The notes beneath the pieces were generated by a model that saw only the letters and a list, made by a program, of their open reading frames with translations, was not told the DNA's origin and did no database searches. Position numbers and translations under genes: made by a program. From NCBI GenBank assembly GCA_964468205.1, contig CAYXVG010000006.1:109012-173011 (forward strand): a stretch of 64,000 nucleotides of DNA. Reading direction: 5' to 3'. Source of the DNA: CAWELS01 sp964468205. Its GTDB lineage: Bacteria; Acidobacteriota; Terriglobia; Bryobacterales; Bryobacteraceae. Below are positions 42,711 to 51,131 of this stretch, piece after piece; within the stretch, counting starts at the first letter, position 1, and each line of letters starts with the position of its first letter.

Positions 42711-44164
42711 TGTGGTCTCTCCTGCCCAGTAAATGCGGGATCGTAATCCGGGTTTCCAGTATGCCTGATTGGGACTGTCTGCCGCAGCCATCCCTCCAAT
42801 CGACCCTGCAGTTCCGCCGTCTTCTCCGGCATCGCCGCCGCCAGATCCTCCTTCTCCCCAATGTCGCCGGCAAGATTGTACAACTCGACCCGCGGGGGAT
42901 CGTAGAACTGGATCAACTTGAGATCCCCGGACCGGATCGCGGCCCCGGGATCACTTCCCTGAGGGCTGTAGTGGGGATAATACCAGTGCAGGTCCCGCTC
43001 GCGAACCGCTCCTGCACCCGTCAACTCCGGAACCAGGCTCACTCCATCCAGCAGCTTGTCCGGTCCCGCGTCCGCGCCGGCAATTTCCAATATCGTGGGA
43101 TGCAGGTCTGCCCCGGTCACCGGGAGATCGGAGACGCTCCCGGCGGCCACGCGGCCCGGCCACCAGAATATCAGCGGCGTCCGGATGCCTCCCTCGTAGA
43201 GATGCCCCTTGCCGAGCCGCAACGGCAGGTTGCTGGTTACCCTCGATTCTCCGCCATTGTCGGAGAACAGGATCACCACGGTCTTCGTAGCGAGGTCGAG
43301 CCGGTGAAGCGCGGCCATAATCCGCCCCACGCTTTCATCCACCTTTTCGATCATCGCCGCATAGGTCGCGTTGCTCTGCGAGCGGTCGCGCCGGAGCTTC
43401 TCCTCGTACTTGCGCACCACACCCACGGGAGCCTCCAACGGCGTATGCACTGCGTAATGGGGCAGGTAGAGAAAAAACGGCCGGCGCCGCTTCTCCTCGA
43501 TAAAGCGGATCGCCTCGTCGCTCAGCCGGTCGGTGAGATACTCCTCGGGCCGGCCTCCGGACAAGTTCAGCAGCGCCGGATTACTCTTGCTCTTCGGATT
43601 CCGGTAAGGGAAGAAATAACTGGGCGGCGCTCCGTCGTCGTAGCCGGCGATATTGACGTCAAACCCCTGCGTCTTCGGCCAGTGGTCTCGAGGCCCCAGG
43701 TGCCACTTCCCGATGTTCGCCGAAGCATAGCCGGCGGACTTCAGCTCTTCGGCAATCGTCACCTCCTCGTGGCGTAGGAACAGGTAATCCTCCGGTGGAA
43801 TAATCCGGCCGTGCGGCCGGTAGCGGTGCCGCCGGATAGCGGTGATATGACCCGTGAACCCCACTCTGCCCGGATACCGTCCCGTCATCAATGCGGCCCG
43901 GCTCGGCGAACACACGGGACAGTTCGCATAGGCGTCCGTGAAGCGCATTCCCGTGGCGGCCAGCCGGTCGATGTTTGGCGTCTCGTAAAAGGTGCTCCCC
44001 TGGCAGCCCAGGTCCATCCAACCCAGGTCGTCCACCACGATCAGCACGATGTTCGGTGGGTCTTGAACTGCCGGCCACGCGAGACCTGCGCCGGCGAGGA
44101 CAATCAAAAGGAGGCGAGCCGCGCACCTGATCACGATCCTCGCATCAGCCCCGAAATCCGTCAT
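42707..44164 (-). CDS. Type I sulfatase (formylglycine-dependent)
   Basis: 485 residues with an N-terminal hydrophobic signal segment. The catalytic signature C-S-P-S-R begins at Cys85, which must be converted to formylglycine by FGE, a gene not seen here. Metal-binding residues in N-I-V-L-I-V-V-D-D-L and the G-K-W-H-L-G motif are present. It cleaves sulfate esters, probably from polysaccharides, in the periplasm or outside. The downstream sialidase-like gene is coupled to it. A TAAGAT box lies nine bases before the start, and the gene diverges from the GH38-like gene. Confidence 0.9.
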   Translation of the reverse strand: MTDFGADARIVIRCAARLLLIVLAGAGLAWPAVQDPPNIVLIVVDDLGWMDLGCQGSTFYETPNIDRLAATGMRFTDAYANCPVCSPSRAALMTGRYPGRVGFTGHITAIRRHRYRPHGRIIPPEDYLFLRHEEVTIAEELKSAGYASANIGKWHLGPRDHWPKTQGFDVNIAGYDDGAPPSYFFPYRNPKSKSNPALLNLSGGRPEEYLTDRLSDEAIRFIEEKRRRPFFLYLPHYAVHTPLEAPVGVVRKYEEKLRRDRSQSNATYAAMIEKVDESVGRIMAALHRLDLATKTVVILFSDNGGESRVTSNLPLRLGKGHLYEGGIRTPLIFWWPGRVAAGSVSDLPVTGADLHPTILEIAGADAGPDKLLDGVSLVPELTGAGAVRERDLHWYYPHYSPQGSDPGAAIRSGDLKLIQFYDPPRVELYNLAGDIGEKEDLAAAMPEKTAELQGRLEGWLRQTVPIRHTGNPDYDPAFTGQERPQ

Positions 44165-44173
44165 ACCAGAAGC

Positions 44174-44179
44174 ATCTTA
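44174..44179 (-). promoter_or_regulatory. Candidate -10 box (TAAGAT) for the sulfatase gene
   Basis: On the minus strand TAAGAT ends nine bases before the ATG at 44164. It faces away from the GH38 promoter at 44222-44250, so the short gap would hold two divergent, near-leaderless promoters. Confidence 0.3.
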
Positions 44180-44221
44180 TCAGCGCAGCCGCGCCGGGAA
44201 GAGCGCCGTTCCCGGGTGGCA

Positions 44222-44250
44222 TTGAGATCCCGCCGCCGGAATCGTATGAT
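44222..44250 (+). promoter_or_regulatory. Sigma70-type promoter for the GH38-like gene
   Basis: TTGAGA (44222-44227), a 17-base spacer and TATGAT (44245-44250) each match five of six consensus bases. The box covers the first in-frame ATG (44246), so transcription should start near 44257, just before the second ATG at 44261. Confidence 0.6.
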
Positions 44251-44260
44251 CGTTTCCAAC

Positions 44261-46840
44261 ATGTTTGCACGACACCGGATCTTGATCCTCATCGCCTCGA
44301 TGGCCCTGGCGCTGGCCTCACCCCCGGCGTACAGCGCCGGCAAGCGCATCTACATCGCCCCGGACGATCACACGGACTACCTCTGGAGCGCGGACGAGGA
44401 AGCCTACCGGCAGGCCTTTATCGAGATGATCGACTACTACCTCGATCTCGCCGAAGAAACCGCGCGGCATCCGGCCGCGACCCAGAGCCGCTGGAACTGC
44501 GACGGCAGCCTGTGGCTCTGGACCTATGAGCGCAACAAAACACCGGCCGAATTTGAGCGCCTAATCCGCAATATCCGGAACGGGAACGTCAGCGCGCCGC
44601 TCAACGCGCTCGTCTCCTGCTACGGCGGGCAGCCGGCCGAAGCAGTGCTGCGCGGCATGTATTATGCAGGCTCCCTGGAGCGCCGTTACGGCTTTCGTTT
44701 CCCGCTCGCGATTGCTATGGAGAACCAGACGCTGCCAGGCGGTCTCGGCGCCCTCTGGGCCGGCGCCGGAGCCGAATATAGCTGGAAGGGAATCTGCGGT
44801 TGCGCCACGCGGATGCCCCGCAACCAGCGCCGGCCGCACGAGGTCTACTGGTGGAAAGCGCCGGACGGCAGCCGGATTCTCATGAAATGGTACACGCTGC
44901 TCGGGAAAAACCAGTCGGTGGGCGGATACGCCGAGGCCCGCAATCCGGCTGCGGCGGTGGAGTTTGTCGATCAGGACCCGCAGTTCACCAGCATCCATCC
45001 CTACTCGGTAATTGGCATCTTCGGCAAGGGTTGGGATGACCTCAAGACACTGACCCGGGAATTCGTCGATGTCGCCTCCTCCAAGACCACCGCCGCGCGA
45101 AAGGTGATCGTCTCGAACCAAACGGATTACTTCGAAGACATGCTGGCAACCCATGGCCATGAACTGCCGGAACTGAGCGCGGCCTACGGCAATGAGTGGG
45201 ACCTCTACTCGGCCTCGCTGAGCGAAGTCTCCGCGACGGTCCGGCGTTCCGTGGAGCGCTTGCGGGCGGCCGAGTCCCTCGCTTCTCTCGTCAGCCTCCA
45301 GCGCCCGGAATTCCTCGACCGGCGCTCCGAGAGCCGGAACCGAGCCTGGATGAACCTCGGGTTGTACTGGGAGCACAACTGGACCGCCGATGGCCCCGTC
45401 ATAAAACGCTCCGCGCGCGAGGCCTGGCAGCGCCGGATTGCCGCGGAAATCCACGGTTATGTTGATCGTCTCCACCGCGACGCAACCTACGCCCTCGGCG
45501 ACCTGATCGAGAACAGCGGACGTCATCCGCGCTTCTTCGTCTTCAACCCTCTTAGCTGGCGGCGGTCCGGCGTTGCCGATATCGAATGGCCGCGGGATGG
45601 CGAATTCCATGTTGTGGATCTGACCACCGGGCAGGAGGCGCCGTCGCAGACCGTCCGCAAACCCAGCCGGGTCTATTCGAAAGGTATGGCGGCCCTGCGC
45701 ATCTGGGCCGGCGATATTCCGCCTTTTGGCTACAAGGTGTTTGAAGTCCGGCCGGGAACGGGCCGCACCTGGCCTCGCACTGTCGCGGCCGAAGATGGTT
45801 GGATCGAAAACGAACATCTGCGCGTGCGCGTCGCCGAGCGGGGCGCAATCACCAGTTGGATCGACAAGCGGCACGGGAACCGTGAGCTGATCCAGACGGT
45901 CGACGGGCGGGCGGCGAACGATCTCGGGCCGGGCGGCGGCGAACTCACCGTCGAGAATGCCGGGCCGGTATCGGTGAGTATCCGGGCCGAATCCGCTCAA
46001 CCTCTCGCCCATACCACTCGCGTGACGGTCTACCGGAACTCGCCGCGCATCGATATCGACAACGAAATCAACGAGAACTTCGGCGAGGTCCGCGATTGGG
46101 CCTTCAGCTTCAATATCGATAACCCGCTGGTCCGGCACGAAGAGGTTGGGGCTATCCTGCGCGCGGCTCGTCAGAGTAGCGGCGGTGACTACTCAAACAC
46201 GAATGCGCGCCTCGACTGGTTGACTCTGAATCACTTCGCCGACATCGGCGCCGGCGCCGGCGTGACGCTCTCCAACGCCGACTGCGCATTCATGCGGCTG
46301 GGCCGCAGCAAGATAGAGAACGAAACCACCTTCCTCGACACCGCGACGCCACGGATTTCTGTGCTTGCCGGCGGCCAGGTGGACGGGCCGCGGCTGGGAA
46401 TCCAGGCACAAGGCGGGGATAGCTATTTCCTGCAACGATTCGCCCTCCAATCCCGCGACACCTATGACGCCGCTGGGGCGATGCGATTCGCGCTGGAGCA
46501 CCAGAACCCGCTGGTCACCGGAGCGGTGCGGGGCGGGAAGGCGTATCCGGAAACCCGCTACTCACTCCTATCGATCGATGAGGCGAACGTTCTTGCGTGG
46601 GCCCTGAAGCCGGCCGAAGACGGAATCCGCGATGGGCTGATTGTCCGCGTCTGGAACCTGTCGCCGGACGACAGCCGGGTCACTCTCCAACTCGCTGGCG
46701 GGATCGCTCGTGCTGTTCACACCACGCACATCGAAACAGAAACTGGTCCCGCCACCGTAAAGGAGGGGAAGTTGCTGTCACCAATAAACGGCTGGCAAAT
46801 ACGAAGCTTTCGCGTTCAGCCCGCCACACTGGCGCAGTGA
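44261..46840 (+). CDS. Secreted glycoside hydrolase family 38-like (alpha-mannosidase-type) protein
   Basis: 859 residues from the ATG at 44261, chosen because an upstream ATG at 44246 lies inside a consensus -10 box. A signal peptide (M-F-A-R-H-R-I-L-I-L-I-A-S) precedes the catalytic domain, which begins with I-A-P-D-D-H-T-D-Y-L-W, comparable to the zinc-binding H-x-D of GH38. The C-terminal half has the beta-sandwich features of GH38 proteins (F-V-F-N-P-L-S-W-R-R-S-G, W-I-E-N-E-H-L-R-V, Y-R-N-S-P-R-I-D). The usual nucleophile segment was not identified with certainty. The product probably acts on mannose-containing or related glycans with the neighbouring sulfatase. Confidence 0.7.
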   Translation: MFARHRILILIASMALALASPPAYSAGKRIYIAPDDHTDYLWSADEEAYRQAFIEMIDYYLDLAEETARHPAATQSRWNCDGSLWLWTYERNKTPAEFERLIRNIRNGNVSAPLNALVSCYGGQPAEAVLRGMYYAGSLERRYGFRFPLAIAMENQTLPGGLGALWAGAGAEYSWKGICGCATRMPRNQRRPHEVYWWKAPDGSRILMKWYTLLGKNQSVGGYAEARNPAAAVEFVDQDPQFTSIHPYSVIGIFGKGWDDLKTLTREFVDVASSKTTAARKVIVSNQTDYFEDMLATHGHELPELSAAYGNEWDLYSASLSEVSATVRRSVERLRAAESLASLVSLQRPEFLDRRSESRNRAWMNLGLYWEHNWTADGPVIKRSAREAWQRRIAAEIHGYVDRLHRDATYALGDLIENSGRHPRFFVFNPLSWRRSGVADIEWPRDGEFHVVDLTTGQEAPSQTVRKPSRVYSKGMAALRIWAGDIPPFGYKVFEVRPGTGRTWPRTVAAEDGWIENEHLRVRVAERGAITSWIDKRHGNRELIQTVDGRAANDLGPGGGELTVENAGPVSVSIRAESAQPLAHTTRVTVYRNSPRIDIDNEINENFGEVRDWAFSFNIDNPLVRHEEVGAILRAARQSSGGDYSNTNARLDWLTLNHFADIGAGAGVTLSNADCAFMRLGRSKIENETTFLDTATPRISVLAGGQVDGPRLGIQAQGGDSYFLQRFALQSRDTYDAAGAMRFALEHQNPLVTGAVRGGKAYPETRYSLLSIDEANVLAWALKPAEDGIRDGLIVRVWNLSPDDSRVTLQLAGGIARAVHTTHIETETGPATVKEGKLLSPINGWQIRSFRVQPATLAQ

Positions 46841-46850
46841 GGGCGCTCGC

Positions 46851-47348
46851 CTACTGGTGTTTCTCTTCCCCGGCCCTCCCCTGCCGCCATTCCTTTCGGG
46901 CGCCATGCCCGTAGGGATTCCGCGCGCTATCCCGCGAGTAAACACTGCCGTAGCGGCCCAGCCGATTGTTGATGGACGCCGGACTCAATTCGCTGCCGTA
47001 GCGGCCCAGCGGGTTCGAGACTGACTTCGGATCCAGCCGGTTGGCCGAGTACTTGCCGAGGTACTTCCCGTCTGGCGTCACGATAACGGGCGGCCGGGCC
47101 GCGTAAGGGTTCTTCGCGCTCTCGTTCGAATACGGACTGCCGTAGCGGCCATACGGATTGTTCACGGAATCCGGGCTGTACGGGGAGCCGTAACGTCCGT
47201 AAGGGTTAGCCACGGAATCCGGGTCGTACTTGTTCGCGTTTAGGTTGCCAAGAAACTTGTCCTTACCATCACCGCTGCGCAGTTCGGGAGATTGTGCCGT
47301 GAGCGTCACCGCCCCCAGCAGGCACGCCACCAGAAGTCTCGTAGTCAT
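46851..47348 (-). CDS. Secreted repeat protein with Y-G-R-Y-G-S units
   Basis: 165 residues from the ATG at 47346-47348, with AGGG eight bases upstream; a GTG two codons earlier is too close to that site. A signal peptide is followed by two homologous halves. Each half starts K-[FY]-L-G-x-x-x-A-N and continues with three 16-residue units of the form D-x-x-S-V-x-N-P-x-G-R-Y-G-S, the third unit being degenerate. The tail is basic. Proteins with such units are found in many bacteria, but their function is not known to me. It is convergent with the GH38-like gene with a 10-base gap. Confidence 0.75.
   Translation of the reverse strand: MTTRLLVACLLGAVTLTAQSPELRSGDGKDKFLGNLNANKYDPDSVANPYGRYGSPYSPDSVNNPYGRYGSPYSNESAKNPYAARPPVIVTPDGKYLGKYSANRLDPKSVSNPLGRYGSELSPASINNRLGRYGSVYSRDSARNPYGHGARKEWRQGRAGEEKHQ
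46905..47231 (-). repeat. Two-tier tandem repeat (2 x 3 units of 16 residues)
   Basis: Six units of about 48 bases encode D-x-x-S-[VIA]-x-N-P-[YL]-G-R-Y-G-S variants. Units 1-3 and units 4-6 are each preceded by a related K-[FY]-L-G segment, showing one duplication of a three-unit block. Confidence 0.75.
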
Positions 47349-47419
47349 CTTCACCGCCCTGGTCTGTTCTGTCCTGCCGTATCGACGGCTTCCGCAAATG
47401 AGCGGTTTCGCGTTGATGA

Positions 47420-47425
47420 TATGAT
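47420..47425 (+). promoter_or_regulatory. Candidate -10 box (TATGAT) for the DUF1593 gene
   Basis: TATGAT ends nine bases before the ATG at 47435, and there is no Shine-Dalgarno sequence. No good -35 hexamer is visible. Confidence 0.35.
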
Positions 47426-47434
47426 TCTTCTGCC

Positions 47435-48937
47435 ATGAGACGAATGCTCAATACAGCCGCGTGCCTCCTCGCTTCCGCGATGCTCGCTCCATCAGCCGCC
47501 CCTGCCGATTCACCGCGCCATCGGCTTGTGATTCTCGCCGACATGGGGAATGAACCCGACGAAGAGCAGCAGATGGCCCATATGCTCGTCTGTTCGAACG
47601 AATTCGATGTGGAGGCGCTGATAGCCGTCACCGGGAAGTACCTCAAGACGGATCCGCGGCCGGATCTGTTCCTGAAGCTGATCGTAGGCTACGAACAAGT
47701 GGTTGCGAACCTGAGACAGCACGCCGGTGACTGGCCGTCGCCCGAATACCTGCGGAGCATCACTGTCGCCGGACAGAATAACTACGGGATTGCGGACGTG
47801 GGCGAGGGCAAAGCAAGCGCCGGCTCCAAGCTCATTACGAAGGTGGTCACCGCCGGCGATCCGAGGCCGGTCTGGATTGTTGTGAACGCCGGCTCGAACA
47901 CCCTGGCCCAAGCCCTCTGGGACTACCGGGCCACCCATACGAAGGCCGAGACGGACGCGTTTGTCGCCAAACTGCGCGTCTTCGAAAACGGCTCGCAAGA
48001 CAACGCCGGCGCTTGGATCTGCAGCCAGTTCCCGCGCATTCATTGGATCCGTAGCAACTACCAGACCTATGCCTACGGCGGACCAGGGTTGCGCAGCGGA
48101 GGCGTCGGTTCGAATCTCGGCCCGTACTACTGGCAGCCCTTTGAAGATAGTGTCGAAGGGCAGAACGAATGGTTGAAAGAGCACGTCATGACCGGTCACG
48201 GCCCACTGGGAGCTCTCTTCCCCGAACGGCGCTTTCGCCGCGGTAATCTAGGCTTCATGGAGGGCGGCGGAACCGTACCGTGGCTGGGGCTGGTCAACAA
48301 GGGGCTGTTCGACATCGATCAACCCTCGTGGGGCGGATGGAGCGGGCGCTTCACCGCGAAAAAGGTCGCCGACTTCTGGTCCCGGCACAAAGACATCAAG
48401 CCGGACGAGCAGCAAGTGGCGCCCTTCTACACCTACCGCGAGGCGAGCGACGCCTGGACCGACCCGCGGGACGGCCGGCGCTACAACAACGATTACGTGC
48501 CCGTTTGGCGTTGGCGCGACGCCATGTACAACGATTTCAAGGCCCGGATGGACTGGTGTGTGAAATCCCGTGCCGAGGCCAATCACCATCCGGTCGCCGC
48601 GTTCCACCGCGATTCCAGCGATAGCATTGTCAGCCTGCGCGCCCTGGCCGGCGAAACCTTGGCGCTCGACGCCACAGCGGCAAAAGACCCCGACGGCGAC
48701 GAATTAACCTACTCATGGTGGGTCTACGAGGAAGCCGGAACCTACCCGGGTGATGTGGACATTATCGACGCCCGCCAGCCAAAGGCGAGCGTCTACATTC
48801 CCACCGGCGCCGGCGGCAAACAGATCCACGTCATCCTCGAAGTTCGTGACCGCCATGCTGAAGTTCCGCTCACTGATTATCGCCGCATCGTCATCGGCGT
48901 CGAAGAAGCCGTCGTTGAAATCGACTCCACAACGTAG
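47435..48937 (+). CDS. Secreted DUF1593 / nucleoside-hydrolase-like protein
   Basis: 500 residues with a signal peptide (about 1-24). The mature part begins R-L-V-I-L-A-D-M-G-N-E-P-D-E-E-Q-Q, an Asp-rich motif like that of inosine-uridine nucleoside hydrolases and typical of DUF1593 proteins. The last 110 residues form a separate beta-sandwich (L-D-A-T-A-A-K-D-P-D-G-D-E-L-T-Y-S-W-W), similar to PKD-like folds. Family members are often found with polysaccharide-degrading enzymes, and one was described as cellulose-binding. The substrate here is unknown. Confidence 0.8.
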   Translation: MRRMLNTAACLLASAMLAPSAAPADSPRHRLVILADMGNEPDEEQQMAHMLVCSNEFDVEALIAVTGKYLKTDPRPDLFLKLIVGYEQVVANLRQHAGDWPSPEYLRSITVAGQNNYGIADVGEGKASAGSKLITKVVTAGDPRPVWIVVNAGSNTLAQALWDYRATHTKAETDAFVAKLRVFENGSQDNAGAWICSQFPRIHWIRSNYQTYAYGGPGLRSGGVGSNLGPYYWQPFEDSVEGQNEWLKEHVMTGHGPLGALFPERRFRRGNLGFMEGGGTVPWLGLVNKGLFDIDQPSWGGWSGRFTAKKVADFWSRHKDIKPDEQQVAPFYTYREASDAWTDPRDGRRYNNDYVPVWRWRDAMYNDFKARMDWCVKSRAEANHHPVAAFHRDSSDSIVSLRALAGETLALDATAAKDPDGDELTYSWWVYEEAGTYPGDVDIIDARQPKASVYIPTGAGGKQIHVILEVRDRHAEVPLTDYRRIVIGVEEAVVEIDSTT

Positions 48938-49011
48938 CGTGACCCGTTAGTTCGCCGGGCCGGGGCTCGCGCCGGGCACGCATCCCTTCCCCGGAAGCGT
49001 GACCGGTACCT

Positions 49012-49040
49012 TTGACGTCTCCGGAAGATCATGCTAAAAC
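49012..49040 (+). promoter_or_regulatory. Possible promoter upstream of nhaA
   Basis: TTGACG (49012-49017), a 17-base spacer and TAAAAC (49035-49040). If used, transcription starts near 49047, inside the first arm of the leader hairpin, so this promoter and a full leader structure cannot both be right. Confidence 0.35.
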
Positions 49041-49091
49041 TCGCAGGAGCAGCCGTGTTCCGCGGGTCCTCCTGCGCAAAAAAAGGATCTC
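49023..49091 (+). ncRNA. Structured 5' leader of nhaA, candidate cation riboswitch
   Basis: An 8-bp perfect stem (49042-49049 with 49069-49076) has a 19-base loop, followed by an A-rich run and the ribosome site AAGGA at 49083-49087. A second possible helix pairs 49026-49030 with 49086-49090 and would cover part of the ribosome site. Leaders of nhaA genes in several phyla contain the nhaA-I and nhaA-II motifs, reported as lithium-responsive riboswitches. I cannot verify the consensus from memory, so the class is not assigned. Confidence 0.35.
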
Positions 49092-50426
49092 ATGGGCAAA
49101 CAGACGAAGTGGCGCCGCCGGAGCCGCCCCATCGACATCATCTCGCTCCCTTTCGAGAAATTCTCGCATCAGGCCGCCTCTGGCGGCATCGTTCTCCTCC
49201 TGTTCACCGTAATCGCGCTCGTCTGGGCAAACTCGCCCTGGAAAGGGCTCTACCACGAGTTGTGGCACATGCATTTCGCCCTCCGGCTCGGAGAATGGAG
49301 CCTGGACTCGACCCTCCATCACTGGATCAACGACGGCCTGATGGCCATCTTCTTCTTCGTCGTCGGACTCGAGATCAAGCGCGAGGTGCTCGCCGGCGAG
49401 CTTTCAACTCCCCGCAAGGCGCTTTTGCCGATCGCCGCCGCGATCGGCGGAATGCTCATCCCCGCATCGCTCTATGTGGCTTTGAACTTCGGTACTCCCG
49501 AATTCGGGGGATGGGGAATTCCCATGGCTACCGACATCGCTTTTGCGCTGGGCATTCTCGCGCTCCTTGGCAAGGGAGCGCCGCTATCCCTGAAGGTTTT
49601 CCTCACGGCGCTCGCCATCGTAGACGATCTCGGCGCAGTGCTGGTCATCGCGGTCTTCTACGCGTCCGATTTGAACATCCTCGCCCTGACGCTGGGCTTC
49701 GCCGTCCTCGGTCTCATGTTCTTGATCAACTGGCTTGGCATCAGGAGCCCGCTACTCTACTTCAGCTTCGGCGCCGTTCTCTGGCTCTGCTTCCTTAAGT
49801 CCGGCGTCCATGCCACGATTGCCGGCGTGTTGGCCGCCCTCGCAATTCCGGTTCGTACGCTCATCGACGAAGAGGACTACCTCGCCCGGGCCCGCCACCT
49901 CCTCGGCGGCATCGAGCAGCCCGGCCGCGACACCGAACTCATGACCAGCCGGGAGCGCGTCCGCAACCTCATCGAGAACCTGGAGCGTGGGAGCGAGCAT
50001 GTTCAACCGCCTCTGCACCGCCTCGAGCGCTCGCTGCATCCGTGGCAGTCATTTGTGATCATGCCGCTCTTCGCCCTCGCGAATGCTGGCATCACCATCG
50101 ATGACAACTTCGCCGAAACACTCGCCGAGCGCGCAACCCTCGGAATTATCCTCGGCTTGGTACTCGGGAAACCCCTTGGCATCACCATCTTCTCCTGGCT
50201 TGCCGTCAAGCTCGGATGGGCCTCCTTGCCAGAAGGAGTAAAATGGCCCCACATTGCCGGAGCGGGATTCCTTGGCGGAATCGGATTCACCATGTCGCTA
50301 TTCATAACCGGTCTGGCATTCTCTGACGCCGAGCATGTTTTGATGGGGAAGGCTGGCATCCTGGCGGCGTCCTTCATCGCGGCGATCACGGGCTTTGTGC
50401 TACTCAAACGGGCAGTCCGAACCTAG
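49092..50426 (+). CDS. nhaA: Na+/H+ antiporter NhaA
   Basis: 444 residues with about twelve hydrophobic helices. The paired aspartates that bind Na+ are present at 178-179 in L-A-I-V-D-D-L-G-A-V, and the M-A-T-D-I-A-F-A-L-G segment precedes them. NhaA exports Na+ (or Li+) in exchange for protons at the inner membrane and supports salt and alkaline-pH tolerance. The gene is monocistronic, with a 154-base upstream gap that includes a hairpin. Proximity to the proton-pumping rhodopsin may be coincidental, though proton-driven antiport would benefit from it. Confidence 0.95.
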   Translation: MGKQTKWRRRSRPIDIISLPFEKFSHQAASGGIVLLLFTVIALVWANSPWKGLYHELWHMHFALRLGEWSLDSTLHHWINDGLMAIFFFVVGLEIKREVLAGELSTPRKALLPIAAAIGGMLIPASLYVALNFGTPEFGGWGIPMATDIAFALGILALLGKGAPLSLKVFLTALAIVDDLGAVLVIAVFYASDLNILALTLGFAVLGLMFLINWLGIRSPLLYFSFGAVLWLCFLKSGVHATIAGVLAALAIPVRTLIDEEDYLARARHLLGGIEQPGRDTELMTSRERVRNLIENLERGSEHVQPPLHRLERSLHPWQSFVIMPLFALANAGITIDDNFAETLAERATLGIILGLVLGKPLGITIFSWLAVKLGWASLPEGVKWPHIAGAGFLGGIGFTMSLFITGLAFSDAEHVLMGKAGILAASFIAAITGFVLLKRAVRT

Positions 50427-51131
50427 CCGGTGGGCCATCGAACCCGCGGGCTCCGTCACACGGCCGCCACTTCGCCTTCCTCCTCTTTGCCTGCCTCTTG
50501 ATCACCGTTTTCCTGATCTATCCCTGACTGCCGACTGGAAAACTTGGCTCGATTTCTTCGCCGAAACGGTCATCGTCACAGCCACCCAGGCGATCGAGAC
50601 GGCGCCGCAGCTTCTTGGCCTGTTACACCCAAATAGCCTAGCTGGTTGGGCGTAGTACTCCCGCCGGCCGTGTTTGGCGAGTCGTTGCTGCCGCCAATTC
50701 CTAACCGAACGGTATCGCCGTCCCGCCCAAGATCGACCGTCTGGCCTCGCCCACTCCGTTGTTCGACAAAGACCCGTACCCGTTCGTGATCGGCAACAGC
50801 AGCGCCTCTCCACTGTCCTCCGCCCTGACATGCGCCGGCTGCAACCGGCCATTGCACTCCGCCACTCCGTCGCTCAGCCCACTGCCTGTGCCCTCTCTGT
50901 CAAACCCGAGACACAACCACGCACATGTTGATCCCTATTGAGTGCCAGCCCGTTGCGCGGCATGAGCTCTCAAACGCCGTCATGCGTCACCCTCATCTCG
51001 GGCCGGAGCCCGCTCAGCTCCCTCCTGGCCGCCTGGTCGGCAGTTTGCCAAAAGAAGTCCGCGCAATCAACAGAACAAAAGGGCAGTTGTGTTACAAGCC
51101 AAATAACATCCAAGTTTCCGGGGCTTCGTCT
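50427..51131 (+). other. 705-base stretch with no supported gene
   Basis: Several overlapping frames of 60-116 codons exist on both strands, but none has a ribosome site, consistent codon bias or a recognisable motif. The segment from about 50760 to 51100 is less regular in composition than the flanking genes. It may be decayed coding sequence; no tRNA, repeat or insertion-sequence end was seen. Confidence 0.5.

Noticed and set aside
44246..44260. Upstream ATG as start of the GH38-like protein
   Set aside because: It lies inside a TTGAGA-17-TATGAT promoter, so it would not be transcribed; the next ATG gives a better signal peptide.
44561..46138. 525-codon minus-strand frame opposite the GH38-like gene
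   Set aside because: An antisense shadow caused by high GC at third positions; the plus-strand protein has a signal peptide, promoter and family features.
50502..50916. Overlapping 70-116 codon frames after nhaA as a real gene
   Set aside because: No ribosome site, inconsistent codon bias and no motif on either strand.
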